Shown: positions 19,089-27,576, counted from the first letter of the stretch. The stretch is DNA of 64,000 nucleotides from Chitinophagales bacterium (GCA_021323755.1 JAJPKJ010000020.1:41100-105099); one strand, 5' to 3'. Translations and numbers: made by a program. Notes: generated by a model from the letters alone, not told the origin.

Positions 19089-20551
19089 AATTGATATTCT
19101 GGAGTACTCATTAATTGAATGGTCACTGACTTGATAAAACCTTCTCTATTGCTATTATCCGTATATTTTCTCAATATGCTTTCCTCAACGGTGTTTTGGG
19201 TTTGCAGAACCGTTGTTGAAATAGTGCTCACTAAATTTTCTTTTTGAACATTATTGAACTTCGTCAGATACTTATCCCAATTGATTTGCGCCTTGATCAT
19301 TTGACCCCCGTTGATTTTTCCAAATCCTTTAATACGCATGGCATCATTATTCATTTCCCGCACGCCCATCATTTGATCATCATCATCTTTTGGTTTTAAA
19401 TCGAATTGATCAGATGCATAGATGATTTCAGGGATCCGAAGCCGAAACATTAATGTAGAACTATCGATCCAACTGGTTCCTCCCGGCCACCCGGCCACAT
19501 TGGGAGGATAGAATAATAACTGTCCGAGTAAGCGTTGCACGATCAGCATCACGTCTTCATTTTCGATATTCATTGGCAGCATTCGCCGAATACCGACAAT
19601 CAATTCAATCGGCGATTTTATTTTTGATCCTATATTTCTTTCACTGTAAAACCAATCGCTCGTAAAAATATCTTCCATCAACGATTTGATATCATAATTA
19701 CTCTGATAGAAACGATTGCCCAACCACTCCGCTTTCTGTTCATCAACATTATCGTTTACAAAAAAGCGATAAATCTTTCTTGCAATAAATTGGGCGGTAT
19801 GCCTTTGTTCCAGCAAAATGTTCAAGACATCGTCGCCATCAAGATTTCCGCTTTTGCCTAAAAAAGTCTTATCTCCATTGTCATGCTGAAATTTTCTGAA
19901 AACAAATTCACCCTGCAGATTTGCCCCCCAGCCTGTAAATGCCCGGGCAGCCTGCTTGACATCATCTTCTGTATAATTTCCTCTGCCCATGGTAAAGAGC
20001 TCCATGACTTCGCGCGCAAAATTTTCATTGGGATGATCTTTTCTGTTTTGATTGTTATTCAAAAAATTGATCATCGCTGCGCTTTTACTCACCTCGCGAA
20101 GCAGATCACCAAAATTTCCCAATGCATTCTTGCGGATGGTAGCCAATAACAACTGCTGGTAAAAAATATTGAGGTTGCGCGATGCAAAATGTCCATGCCA
20201 GAATAAACTCATTTTTTCCCGCAACTGCGCATCGGTATCAATCATTTCATTAAGCCAGGCAAGGTTTAGGCTTTTAAGATCCTGTTGCGATTGTTTGCGA
20301 AAATCTTTTTTCTCATCTGCCGACAAGTCTTTTTTTTGAAGCTTGCTGATATCATCAATTCCCATCGTTAACCCTTTAAGGAAATTGCTGGCAACATCAA
20401 TATATTCGGGAGATTTTGAAGAAGCGCTGAAGATCGCTTTGGATAAAGATTTTTGAGAGATCGCTGATAGCTGATCAAGGTCTTCAACCATCGGGCCGAA
20501 GCCTGCACGCCACATGAGATGCTGGTTTTTCAATTGGTTGGTTATGACCAT
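19082..20551 (-). CDS. DUF1800 family protein
   Basis: A 489-residue protein with DUF1800 hallmarks: HLMWRAGFGP near the start, FWHGHFASRNLN, HPNENFAREVMELFTMGRGNYTE in pieces, AARAFTGW, and the C-terminal PPNVAGWPGGTSWI. These proteins pair with DUF1501 partners across Bacteria; the role is unknown, but secretion or envelope association is assumed. No obvious cleavable leader is visible, in contrast to its partner. It overlaps the DUF1501 gene by 7 bases, suggesting translational coupling. Confidence 0.93.
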   Translation of the reverse strand: MVITNQLKNQHLMWRAGFGPMVEDLDQLSAISQKSLSKAIFSASSKSPEYIDVASNFLKGLTMGIDDISKLQKKDLSADEKKDFRKQSQQDLKSLNLAWLNEMIDTDAQLREKMSLFWHGHFASRNLNIFYQQLLLATIRKNALGNFGDLLREVSKSAAMINFLNNNQNRKDHPNENFAREVMELFTMGRGNYTEDDVKQAARAFTGWGANLQGEFVFRKFQHDNGDKTFLGKSGNLDGDDVLNILLEQRHTAQFIARKIYRFFVNDNVDEQKAEWLGNRFYQSNYDIKSLMEDIFTSDWFYSERNIGSKIKSPIELIVGIRRMLPMNIENEDVMLIVQRLLGQLLFYPPNVAGWPGGTSWIDSSTLMFRLRIPEIIYASDQFDLKPKDDDDQMMGVREMNNDAMRIKGFGKINGGQMIKAQINWDKYLTKFNNVQKENLVSTISTTVLQTQNTVEESILRKYTDNSNREGFIKSVTIQLMSTPEYQLC

Positions 20552-20717
20552 TAAGAAAAATTTTGATTTTGACTATTATCAAAACGTAAGGTTTAAGAAG
20601 AAAATTTTTTTGTGCCCGGAGCTTTAACAAATAATTGAACATCGCCACCTTTGCACTTCCCGGCGGAAGAAATCAAGGCTATGCATCGTTAACGACTCTA
20701 CACTGCAAAAATATTGA

Positions 20718-21989
20718 TCATGAAATCACGGAGTGACCAAAATAGCTGTGCAACACTTCCGGCAAATCAATTCCGTTCTCTGTTTGATGGTTTTCCAGAA
20801 GACAGGCCACTATACGGGGTAATGCGAGTGAGCTGCCATTTAGTGAGTGGACGAGTTGCATTTTATTATGAGCATCTTTAAATCGAATTTTCATTCGGTT
20901 GGTTTGGAAGGTTTCGAAATTGCTTACCGAACTCACTTCCAGCCATTTTTGCTGTGCTGCGCTGTAGACTTCAAAATCGTAAGTAAGCGCAGAAGAAAAA
21001 CTCATATCGCCTCCACATAATTTCAAAATGCGGTATTGCAAATTCAAAGTGTTCAATAATTCTTCGACATGGCTTACCATTTCTTCCAATACATCATAGC
21101 TTTTTTCCGGGTGAACCAATTGAACAAGTTCTACCTTATCAAATTGATGCAAACGATTCAATCCACGAACGTCTTTTCCATAACTTCCGGCTTCGCGGCG
21201 AAAACATGGCGTATAAGCAGTCATCTTAATGGGTAAATCATTTTCTTTTACAATTTCCCCTCGGTAAATATTGGTAACCGGAACTTCAGCCGTCGGTATC
21301 AGATAAAATTTGTCTTCAGTTACATAATACATCTGTCCTTCTTTATCGGGCAGTTGGGTAGTCCCGAATGCGGAATCTTCATTCACCATTATCGGCGGTT
21401 GAATTTCTGTGTAACCCGCCTTAGTATTGTAATCAAGGAAATATTGTATTAATGCACGCTGCAATTTTGCCCCTTTATTAATATAAACCGGAAATCCGCT
21501 TCCCGTGATCTTATTCCCCAATTCAAAATCGATCAAATTATATTTCTTTGCTAAATCCCAGTGTGGCGCTGCATTTGCCGGCAATTGTTTTTTTTGCCCA
21601 CCTTCTTTTACAGCAACATTATCTTCAGGGGTTTTTCCCGGCGGGACCTTTGCAGAAGGAAGATTGGGAAGGATCAGGATTTTTTCATTCAGTTTATTTT
21701 CTGTTTCTGCAAGTTGTTCAAAAATGGGCTGCAAAGAAGATTTCAGTTGAGAGACCTCAAGTTTTTTTTCTTCAGCCTTTTCATTTTCTTTTTTAGCTAT
21801 CAGTTGTCCGATCTCTTTAGATGCCACATTTAATTTCGACTGAACATTATCAGATTCCGTTTGCAGCTTTTTCCGTTGCTCATCAAGACTGATCACCTCA
21901 TCAACCAAACCCAGTTCTTTAAAATTCTTGATCGCTAATCTTTCTTTCACCAGCTCCTTATTATCGCGTATAAATCGAATGTCTAACAT
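20718..21989 (-). CDS. serS: serine--tRNA ligase
   Basis: A class II synthetase that charges tRNA-Ser (and tRNA-Sec where present). It is 423 aa, the normal length. The N-terminal ~110 residues form the long tRNA-binding coiled coil (KELVKERLAIKNFKEL to about ENKLNEKILIL). The catalytic core includes TAEVPVTNIYRGE (motif 1/TxE), FRREAGSYGKD..GLNRLHQFDKVE (motif 2) and the C-terminal NGSSLALPRIVACLLEN (motif 3). A -7 promoter element lies just upstream. Confidence 0.97.
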   Translation of the reverse strand: MLDIRFIRDNKELVKERLAIKNFKELGLVDEVISLDEQRKKLQTESDNVQSKLNVASKEIGQLIAKKENEKAEEKKLEVSQLKSSLQPIFEQLAETENKLNEKILILPNLPSAKVPPGKTPEDNVAVKEGGQKKQLPANAAPHWDLAKKYNLIDFELGNKITGSGFPVYINKGAKLQRALIQYFLDYNTKAGYTEIQPPIMVNEDSAFGTTQLPDKEGQMYYVTEDKFYLIPTAEVPVTNIYRGEIVKENDLPIKMTAYTPCFRREAGSYGKDVRGLNRLHQFDKVELVQLVHPEKSYDVLEEMVSHVEELLNTLNLQYRILKLCGGDMSFSSALTYDFEVYSAAQQKWLEVSSVSNFETFQTNRMKIRFKDAHNKMQLVHSLNGSSLALPRIVACLLENHQTENGIDLPEVLHSYFGHSVIS

Positions 21990-22005
21990 CTTTTAAAAAT
22001 TTTGG

Positions 22006-22036
22006 CAAAGGTAATTGGATAAGCGCAGAACAACAA
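22006..22036 (-). promoter_or_regulatory. serS promoter
   Basis: On the minus strand TACCTTTG (22013-22006) is a consensus -7 element. TTG at 22036-22034 (20-base spacing) or 22033-22031 (17-base spacing) can act as -33. The serS ATG is 17 bases downstream of the -7. Confidence 0.55.
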
Positions 22037-22209
22037 CGGCACAAAGATTGAGAAGAATTAGGGAACAGGATCCAGGGCTAAAGGCTTAAATAGTGCCCGG
22101 AAAGAATAAATATTCTTGCTGAGGATCGGTGATTTAATCTTGAACCTTTTTCCTTAAACCTTACCATAAAATCTTAATTTCACAACAAATCTGTTATATG
22201 GATCACGGC

Positions 22210-22527
22210 ATGATTACTACCAGCTTTCAATTAGACGGATATAAAATAACGCAAAATCTCGGCATAGTGAGAGGAATCACCGTTCGCTCAAGAAGCTTAT
22301 TGGGCAATATTGCCGGTGGAATTCAATCTCTTTTTGGAGGGCAGCTTTCTATTTATGTTGAGCTATGTGAAACAACCCGCGAAGAAGCATTCCAATTGAT
22401 GGTTCAGCACGCCGAACAACGGGGTGCGAATGCTGTCATTAATATGCGCTACGATGCAAATGAGGTATTGAACGGAGTCACCGAAGTACTCGCTTACGGA
22501 ACGGCTGTTGTCGCTGAGAAAATTTAG
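22210..22527 (+). CDS. YbjQ/UPF0145 family protein
   Basis: A ~105-residue cytosolic protein of the YbjQ ('heavy-metal-binding') family. I prefer the ATG at 22210 because family members begin MI(V/T)TT; a second in-frame ATG at 22198 adds MDHG. Diagnostic stretches are YKITQNLGIVRGITVRSRS, GAN AVINMRYDAN and the C-terminal AYGTAVVAEKI. The proteins form pentamers, and their actual ligand is unclear. It stands alone, with TTG-N16-TAATCTTG (22116-22142) as a possible promoter. Confidence 0.9.
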   Translation: MITTSFQLDGYKITQNLGIVRGITVRSRSLLGNIAGGIQSLFGGQLSIYVELCETTREEAFQLMVQHAEQRGANAVINMRYDANEVLNGVTEVLAYGTAVVAEKI

Positions 22528-22589
22528 CGGGCAGTAAAAAGTTTCTGGTGCGCAGAATTTGAGGAAAGAATTTTTATTTGACCCAGTTG

Positions 22590-23045
22590 CTACTCGCTAC
22601 CCCCCGTTTGCTTTTTATAAACATCTGCGTTATAAATATGCATCACACGCTTGGGATTTTCTAATGGTTCAAATCCAAACTGTTCATACAATCGGTGCGC
22701 ATCACGGGTTCCCAGCATCCACCTTCGAAAGCCCTGCAAATGCGGATGAGCCATGATGACTTCCATCAGCCATTTGCTCAATCCTTTTCCGCGATAATTT
22801 TCATCAATAAAAACATCTGCCAAATAGCCAAAAGTTGCATGATCTGTAACAACGCGGGCAAAACCGATCTGCTTTCCATAATAATACATACCAAAACATG
22901 AAGAACCGTCTATTGACCTTTTTACAGTTTCAAAGGGAATATCTTCTGCCCAATAAGATTTGGTGGAAAGATATTCATGAATATATTCTGCGTCCAGTTC
23001 ACTTTTTTCATCTGAAATAATAAATTCATCCTTTTGCCAAACCAT
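22590..23045 (-). CDS. GNAT-family N-acetyltransferase
   Basis: A 151-residue single-domain acetyltransferase. The acetyl-CoA-binding motif A is visible (YLADVFIDENYRGKGLSKWL, with R-G-K-G for the pyrophosphate loop), preceded by strands IGFARVVTD. The C-terminal part reads LGTRDAHRLYEQFGFEPL, like small uncharacterised GNATs that modify small molecules. The substrate is unknown. It is divergent from the gene at 23150. Confidence 0.92.
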   Translation of the reverse strand: MVWQKDEFIISDEKSELDAEYIHEYLSTKSYWAEDIPFETVKRSIDGSSCFGMYYYGKQIGFARVVTDHATFGYLADVFIDENYRGKGLSKWLMEVIMAHPHLQGFRRWMLGTRDAHRLYEQFGFEPLENPKRVMHIYNADVYKKQTGGSE

Positions 23046-23137
23046 GATAATTTTTTTATAAAGATAGAGAGAATGAAATTTGAGTTATGGACTTGGGTAT
23101 TTGAACTTGCCTTCACTACCACCTTTACCCATTCTCT

Positions 23138-23145
23138 TATATTTG
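23138..23145 (+). promoter_or_regulatory. -7 element upstream of the 115-aa gene
   Basis: TATATTTG is a perfect match to TAnnTTTG and lies just before the ATG at 23150, so the mRNA would be nearly leaderless or the start could be slightly downstream. No -33 was found at the normal distance. Confidence 0.35.
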
Positions 23146-23149
23146 TAAA

Positions 23150-23497
23150 ATGATAAATGCAGGAAATGACTTACAATCAAGATGGTGGAACCTGGAAGCC
23201 AGGCTGGTCGAGCGATTCGGGAAAAAACCCGATATGGAAGCGATTTTGTTTTTGATCGGCATACAGGAATTTGGGGAGCTCAGAAAAAAATTCAGCAAAG
23301 AACAGAAACAAGACCTGATGCATATTGCCATATGCAGTTTATTTTCGCAAAGCGGATATTATGAACTGGAAAAGGTCGACGAAGATGGGTGGCCGCATTT
23401 TAAACAACTAAAAGCTTTACCCGTAATGGATATGATCGAGCAGGAAAATTTTTTAAAAGATCATATCCTGCTCTACTTTGAAAAAACGGGATTTTAA
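23150..23497 (+). CDS. conserved hypothetical protein, 115 aa
   Basis: A small soluble, mostly alpha-helical protein (MINAGNDLQSRWWNLEARLV; KFSKEQKQDLMHIAICSLFS; EEDGW-like PHFKQLKALPVMD). No catalytic motif or signal is seen. It resembles uncharacterised Bacteroidota proteins in general look, but I cannot name a family. The cyclophilin gene begins 32 bases downstream of its stop, so they are probably one operon. Confidence 0.75.
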   Translation: MINAGNDLQSRWWNLEARLVERFGKKPDMEAILFLIGIQEFGELRKKFSKEQKQDLMHIAICSLFSQSGYYELEKVDEDGWPHFKQLKALPVMDMIEQENFLKDHILLYFEKTGF

Positions 23498-23528
23498 TAT
23501 CGATGAGATCCTCCATAAACAAAGTCTT

Positions 23529-24221
23529 ATGCAAAAATTCTTTCTCGCCCTTTTGTTTTTTATCGTCGCCTATTCATGTAATCCAAAAATTGCCGATGGT
23601 ATTCATAAGAACGATCTAAAAAAAGATATTGAAATACTAACAGATAAAGGCATTATCGTTGTTCGGTTATCGGATTCAACGCCACTGCACAGAAATAATT
23701 TTTTGAAGTTAGTAAAGCAGGGATATTACGACAGCATGCTGTTTCATCGGGTAATCAATAAGTTCATGATACAATCCGGGGATCCGGACAGCAAACATGC
23801 AAAACCCGGACAGGAATTAGGAAATGGTGGGCCGACTTATATGATCCCGGCGGAGTTCCACACAACATTATTTCATCATAAGGGGGTGATCGCTGCAGCA
23901 AGAGAAGGCGATGATGTGAATCCTAAAAAACAAAGCAGTGGAAGCCAATTTTATATCGTGCAGGGAAAAAAATTCAGCGATAGTACCTTAGATCTGATTG
24001 AAACAAAGCGATTACACAGGAAAATACCTGTTGACCAAAGGGAGATCTATAAAACTATCGGTGGCACTCCCCACCTCGATCAGAATTATACCATTTTTGG
24101 CGAAGTGATAAAAGGGCTTGATGTCGTAGATTCCATCGCAATCGTGAAAACAGACAGCCTGGACAGACCTCTTGAAGATGTAAGGATCATAAAAATGAAA
24201 TTGATAAAACGCAAGAATTAG
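23529..24221 (+). CDS. cyclophilin-type peptidyl-prolyl isomerase lipoprotein
   Basis: The ATG at 23529 begins a lipoprotein signal (MQKFFLALLFFIVAYSC); an in-frame ATG at 23478, inside the preceding gene, adds only a charged extension. The 230-aa product has the cyclophilin core: NFLKLVKQGYYDSMLFHRVI, FMIQSGDPD, GVIAAAREGDDVNPKKQSSGSQFYI in pieces, and YTIFGEVIKGLDVVDSI. It would accelerate proline isomerisation during folding of envelope proteins. An insertion of about 35 residues between the QFYI strand and the end (KRLHRKIPVDQREIYKT) is common in Bacteroidota homologues. Confidence 0.93.
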   Translation: MQKFFLALLFFIVAYSCNPKIADGIHKNDLKKDIEILTDKGIIVVRLSDSTPLHRNNFLKLVKQGYYDSMLFHRVINKFMIQSGDPDSKHAKPGQELGNGGPTYMIPAEFHTTLFHHKGVIAAAREGDDVNPKKQSSGSQFYIVQGKKFSDSTLDLIETKRLHRKIPVDQREIYKTIGGTPHLDQNYTIFGEVIKGLDVVDSIAIVKTDSLDRPLEDVRIIKMKLIKRKN

Positions 24222-24277
24222 TTTCAAAGATTCCTGTTTATCAATAAAAATAATCTTCAGATTTATTATTAAACAGC

Positions 24278-24309
24278 TTGTTTTTATTCCGGCTGTTTTT
24301 GTAATCTTG
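24278..24309 (+). promoter_or_regulatory. gcvH promoter
   Basis: TTG (24278-24280), 21 bases, then TAATCTTG (24302-24309), one mismatch from TAnnTTTG. The gcvH ATG is at 24329. Confidence 0.5.
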
Positions 24310-24328
24310 CATCACTAAATTGAACAAC

Positions 24329-24709
24329 ATGAGTTTCCCGGAAAATCTTCATTATACAAAAGATCACGAGTGGATAAAAATTGAAGCGGATGATATCGCC
24401 ATAGTCGGCATCACGGATTTTGCCCAGAAAGAATTGAGCGATATTGTTTATGTAGAAATAGAAACCGTTGGAAAAACAATGGAAGCGGATACGGTCTTCG
24501 GAACCGTTGAAGCAGTAAAAACTGTCTCAGATCTATATTTGCCTGTTGCCGGCACAATCACAGAAGTCAATCCTGCCCTTGCAAATTCTCCTGAGTTGGT
24601 TAATTCCGACCCGTATGGGGAAGGCTGGATGGTAAAACTTAAGGTAAAAAACCCGGCTGATATTGATAGTTTGCTCAATGCAGCAGCATATGCTGAGGTG
24701 GTCGGATAA
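24329..24709 (+). CDS. gcvH: glycine cleavage system H protein
   Basis: The lipoyl carrier (126 aa) that shuttles the methylamine intermediate between the P, T and L proteins of glycine cleavage. The ATG at 24329 gives MSFPENLHYTKDHEW, the family N-terminus. The lipoylated lysine is Lys64 in GTVEAVKTVSDLY, and the C-terminal EGWMVKLKVKNP block is typical. It is followed by an ECF sigma/anti-sigma pair and then a VanZ-like gene. Confidence 0.96.
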   Translation: MSFPENLHYTKDHEWIKIEADDIAIVGITDFAQKELSDIVYVEIETVGKTMEADTVFGTVEAVKTVSDLYLPVAGTITEVNPALANSPELVNSDPYGEGWMVKLKVKNPADIDSLLNAAAYAEVVG

Positions 24710-24755
24710 TTTAAAAGAGATTTTCAGGTTAATTATTTAAAAATTGCTTTAAGGC

Positions 24756-25304
24756 TTGGCAATCCAAAATTTCAATAATGAGGGCGAATTCGTTGTTCTT
24801 TTGAAAGAAAGAAACAACAAGGCTTTTACTTATCTCTACGATAATTATTCGGGTGCATTATTGAGCATTATCCGTCAGATAATTAGTGATAATGAATTGT
24901 CCAATGATGTTTTGCAGGAAGTTTTTGTGAATATTTGGCGAAGAATTGAAACTTATGATGCTGCAAAAGGCAGATTGTTTACCTGGATGCTTAATATTGC
25001 AAGAAATGCGTCTATTGATACGTTAAGGTCAAAGAATTATCAGAACAGTCAAAAAAACCAAGAATTAGCTGATGACGTAAATAGTAATAACGCAAGCCTG
25101 CAGTTTACACAGATCAATGTTGACAATATTGGCTTGAAGAAAATTTTGGAAAAACTTAAACCCGAACACCGGGCGCTTATTGAGTTAGCCTATTTTAAAG
25201 GCTATACTCATGAAGAAATAGCCCAAATTGAAAACGTCCCGCTCGGTACAGTTAAGACCAGAATCAGAAACGCATTATTACAATTAAGAGCATATTTACA
25301 ATAA
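24756..25304 (+). CDS. ECF-type RNA polymerase sigma factor
   Basis: A 182-residue sigma-70-family factor with region 2 (FTYLYDNYSGALLSIIRQII; DVLQEVFVNIWRRIETYD) and region 4 (LKPEHRALIELAYFKGYTHE; IENVPLGTVKTRIRNALLQL). The start is TTG at 24756: the codon two before it is a stop and no in-frame ATG lies nearby, so a non-ATG start is needed to keep the N-terminus. The anti-sigma gene begins 1 base after its stop. The pair probably answers to an envelope signal; its regulon is unknown. Confidence 0.93.
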   Translation: MAIQNFNNEGEFVVLLKERNNKAFTYLYDNYSGALLSIIRQIISDNELSNDVLQEVFVNIWRRIETYDAAKGRLFTWMLNIARNASIDTLRSKNYQNSQKNQELADDVNSNNASLQFTQINVDNIGLKKILEKLKPEHRALIELAYFKGYTHEEIAQIENVPLGTVKTRIRNALLQLRAYLQ

Positions 25305-25305
25305 A

Positions 25306-26133
25306 GTGAATATAGACCAATACATATTAAGTGGAATCATTGAAAGCTATGTTTTAGGACTGGCAAGTCCTGAAGAACGTGCTGAATTTGAAGCCATGTG
25401 TTCAGCTTATCCGGAAATCCGGAAGGCAAGGGACGATTTTGAACGATCGCTGGAAAATTATTTTATCAGTAGCGCGAGCTCCATAAAACCTGCACCAGGA
25501 ATAAAAGAAAAAATATTTTCACAAATAAATGCCGAATCTTCGGCCACGCAAAAACAGGATTCTCCCGCAAAGGTTTATCCATTGCAGCCCGTTAAGACTG
25601 GCTGGTGGCGCACACTGGCTGTGGCGGCGGTGTTATTATTATTGTTTAGTACCATCATGAATTATTACTTCTTCACCCAGTACAGGAAATTCAGTAATAA
25701 ATATGAGGAGCTGGCTTCATCGCAAATTCAAATGGCTTCTGCAAACCAGGTATTGCAAACCAAATTGCAGGACTACGAATCAGCAATGAATATGATGAAA
25801 GATCCGGCGATGGCCATTATCAAAATGAACAGTGTTCCAACAAGCCCGAGTCCCAATAGTTTAGCAACTGTATATTGGGACACCCGCAATAAAGATGTTT
25901 ATCTTCTTGCTAATAATTTACCGGCAACAGTTACCGAAAAACAATACCAGCTCTGGGCGATTGTTGATGGTAAACCGGTTGATGCAGGAGTGGTCGATAT
26001 TAAAGAAGGGTTATCATTTGTAAAAATGAAAAATATTCCCCGGGCACAAGCCTTTGCGATCACCCTGGAAAAGAAAGGAGGAAGTAGTGTTCCGGAAGGC
26101 GCCATGTATGTTTTGGGAAAGGTAACGGGGTGA
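25306..26133 (+). CDS. RskA-like anti-sigma factor
   Basis: A 275-residue membrane protein starting with GTG. The N-terminal ~85 residues (ESYVLGLASPEERAEFEAM) resemble the sigma-binding domain of RskA-type anti-sigma factors but lack the zinc-binding His/Cys set. One transmembrane helix follows at about residues 102-122 (LAVAAVLLLLFSTIMNYYFF), then a coiled-coil linker, then a periplasmic RskA C-terminal domain (KQYQLWAIVDGKPVDAGVVD; FAITLEKKGGSSVPEGAMYV). It would hold the preceding sigma factor inactive until its outer part is sensed or cleaved. Confidence 0.9.
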   Translation: MNIDQYILSGIIESYVLGLASPEERAEFEAMCSAYPEIRKARDDFERSLENYFISSASSIKPAPGIKEKIFSQINAESSATQKQDSPAKVYPLQPVKTGWWRTLAVAAVLLLLFSTIMNYYFFTQYRKFSNKYEELASSQIQMASANQVLQTKLQDYESAMNMMKDPAMAIIKMNSVPTSPSPNSLATVYWDTRNKDVYLLANNLPATVTEKQYQLWAIVDGKPVDAGVVDIKEGLSFVKMKNIPRAQAFAITLEKKGGSSVPEGAMYVLGKVTG

Positions 26134-26162
26134 TTTATTTATAGAATCTTATTCTGATAAAA

Positions 26163-26187
26163 TAAAAATCCTTTTGGGGATTTTTTT
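26163..26187 (+). terminator. terminator after the anti-sigma gene
   Basis: AAAATCC and GGATTTT pair around a TTTTGG-like loop and are followed by a run of T. It lies about 35 bases beyond the anti-sigma stop codon. Confidence 0.6.
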
Positions 26188-26209
26188 GTTTTAGCACATC
26201 TTTGAAATA

Positions 26210-26608
26210 ATGTTTGATCATCTTAAAAAATATCTCCACAACATCTTCATTCCGATTTCCTGGTCTTTAATAATATTGATCTTGCTTAGTCTTCCTGGTT
26301 CAATGTTACCAAATGAATCAGCGTTTAAAATTGCAAACCTTGATAAAATCGTTCACGTCAGTTTATTCGGAGGCTTTGTTTTTTTATGGAGTTTGTATTT
26401 CTGCGCAAAAAATATTTCACAAAAAAAGTTGCTGAAAATTTTCTTTTACATTTTTATCATTGGAAGTGTTTACGGAACAGCTATGGAATTTGTACAGAAA
26501 TATTTTATTCCATCGCGCGATTTTGAATTGGGAGATATTCTTGCTGACATCATCGGCGCATCAATTGCCTATGGCATTTCCAATATCTGTTTACTCACTG
26601 CCGAGTAG
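26210..26608 (+). CDS. VanZ-like membrane protein
   Basis: A 132-residue protein with four hydrophobic helices and the VanZ-family pattern LDKIVHVSLFGGFVFLW, SVYGTAMEFVQKYF and ELGDILADIIGASIAYGI. The name comes from the teicoplanin-resistance protein, but most members have no known function and this is not evidence of resistance. In Bacteroidota a VanZ-like gene often follows gcvH directly; here the sigma/anti-sigma pair lies between them. Confidence 0.88.
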   Translation: MFDHLKKYLHNIFIPISWSLIILILLSLPGSMLPNESAFKIANLDKIVHVSLFGGFVFLWSLYFCAKNISQKKLLKIFFYIFIIGSVYGTAMEFVQKYFIPSRDFELGDILADIIGASIAYGISNICLLTAE

Positions 26609-26682
26609 GCTTCTTCTGTATCCAAACAGCTAAGAAATCGCCGAAAGAATGAGGACCAAAATCAAATGGGGAATGTCCATAA

Positions 26683-26857
26683 AAAAATAAGCCCCTGTTG
26701 AAACAGGGGCCGTAACCAAAACTAACTGCTTATGAGAAAATTGACTGCTTTGTGTGAGTCAAATAGAAAAGACTTTTTTGTATATCTTGTATAACGCAAA
26801 ACAGATGCCAATATTATACGCCTTAGTTAATAAACATTTAAAGAACTCATCTGCCTT
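26683..26857 (-). ncRNA. candidate small non-coding RNA
   Basis: On the minus strand, TAAATTTG (26871-26864) is a consensus -7 element predicting a start near 26857. The transcript would run about 170 nt to a strong terminator (GCCCCTG, loop, CAGGGGC, then TTATTTTTTT to 26681). Inside it, CAGATG (26853-26848) can pair with CATCTG (26807-26802), and TTGACT/AGTCAA (26762-26757 with 26746-26741) form a hairpin with a 10-nt loop. No gene on this strand otherwise needs this terminator. Alternatively, the plus-strand short frame is a broken leader. I do not recognise a known RNA family. Confidence 0.35.
26691..26710 (-). terminator. orphan rho-independent terminator on the minus strand
   Basis: GCCCCTG and CAGGGGC pair perfectly. 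The T-tract is on the minus strand only (A-run at 26681-26690 of the plus strand), so the hairpin ends transcription coming from the right. Confidence 0.7.
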
Positions 26858-27052
26858 ACCACCCAAATTTACGATGGAATATCGTCTCTGGATTCATCAC
26901 TGCGTTTGAATAACATTTATTTAGCAATGCTTAAAAAAATGTTAGCATCAAGATTTAAAAAAACAAAGAACTATATATATGACGATTTATTGAATGAAAA
27001 GTTTATCCGCCGTTGTTAAATAAAAATCAAAATGAAATTGTAAACCGATAAA

Positions 27053-27080
27053 AAATCCCAATCTACCGATTGGGATTTTT
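27053..27080. terminator. bidirectional terminator downstream of the 151-aa gene
   Basis: AATCCCAATC and GATTGGGATT pair around a TACC loop, with A-runs on the left and T-runs on the right, so it can terminate both strands. It serves the minus-strand gene ending at 27121. Confidence 0.8.
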
Positions 27081-27120
27081 ATTGTTTATCTGTTGATGTC
27101 AAAAAAGAAAGTCGCTGGTA

Positions 27121-27576
27121 CTATCCCCCAAATAATCCCTTTATTTTATCCAGGATCCCACCACCCGCTTCACCGGCAGAACCTGAAGTAAGATGACTGA
27201 TTATGCCTTGTAAATTAAAACTGTTATCGTTTGGATCGTTGGTCTTATTGACCAGACTTTGTAAAACATTTGGAATTAGATTGCTGGCAACCCCATTGGC
27301 GTCATTTTGGTTGAGCCCGAATTTGGTCATCAGGCTTTGTACAAAATTTCCGGAAATGTTTTGTACAGCCGGGTTTGCGGCAACATTCCCCGAATTGTGG
27401 AATAAATTCAACACGTCCTGCATATTGCCCTGAGAAACCATATTCTTGAGCCCATTGATGATCGAATTTCCTGCTTCCCCAATGACTGCATTGTTTTGTT
27501 CGTTTGGGACCGCCGGATTATTGATAACCGCGTTACCTGCATGCTGCTCAATAAGATTGATAAGATTTTCTAACAT
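27121..27576 (-). CDS. Asn/Gly-rich hypothetical protein, 151 aa
   Basis: A protein rich in Asn, Gly and hydrophobic residues, starting MLENLINLIEQHAGNAVINN and ending GILDKIKGLFGG. The repeated short helices (SIINGLKNMVSQGNMQDVLN; NFVQSLMTKFGLNQNDANGV) and glycine-rich tail resemble DUF937-like proteins of unknown function. There is no signal peptide or membrane helix. It is followed by a strong terminator and lies 46 bases downstream of prfA on the same strand. Confidence 0.75.
   Translation of the reverse strand: MLENLINLIEQHAGNAVINNPAVPNEQNNAVIGEAGNSIINGLKNMVSQGNMQDVLNLFHNSGNVAANPAVQNISGNFVQSLMTKFGLNQNDANGVASNLIPNVLQSLVNKTNDPNDNSFNLQGIISHLTSGSAGEAGGGILDKIKGLFGG

Larger units (their letters stand above)
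26609..27120. other. gene-free interval with orphan terminator and structured sequence
   Basis: No credible protein gene occurs in these 512 bases; the longest ATG-started frame of note (26731-26793) encodes only 20 residues. Two strong hairpins flank the interval: one at 26691-26710 that terminates on the minus strand, and a bidirectional one at 27053-27076. A candidate minus-strand small RNA is listed separately. Confidence 0.6.

Noticed and set aside
21505..21833. Overlapping plus-strand frames rich in Phe and Cys inside serS
   Set aside because: They are the reverse complement of the lysine-rich serS coiled coil.
26210..26608. VanZ gene as a glycopeptide-resistance marker
   Set aside because: No vanA/B/H/X cluster; VanZ-like proteins are widespread with unrelated roles.
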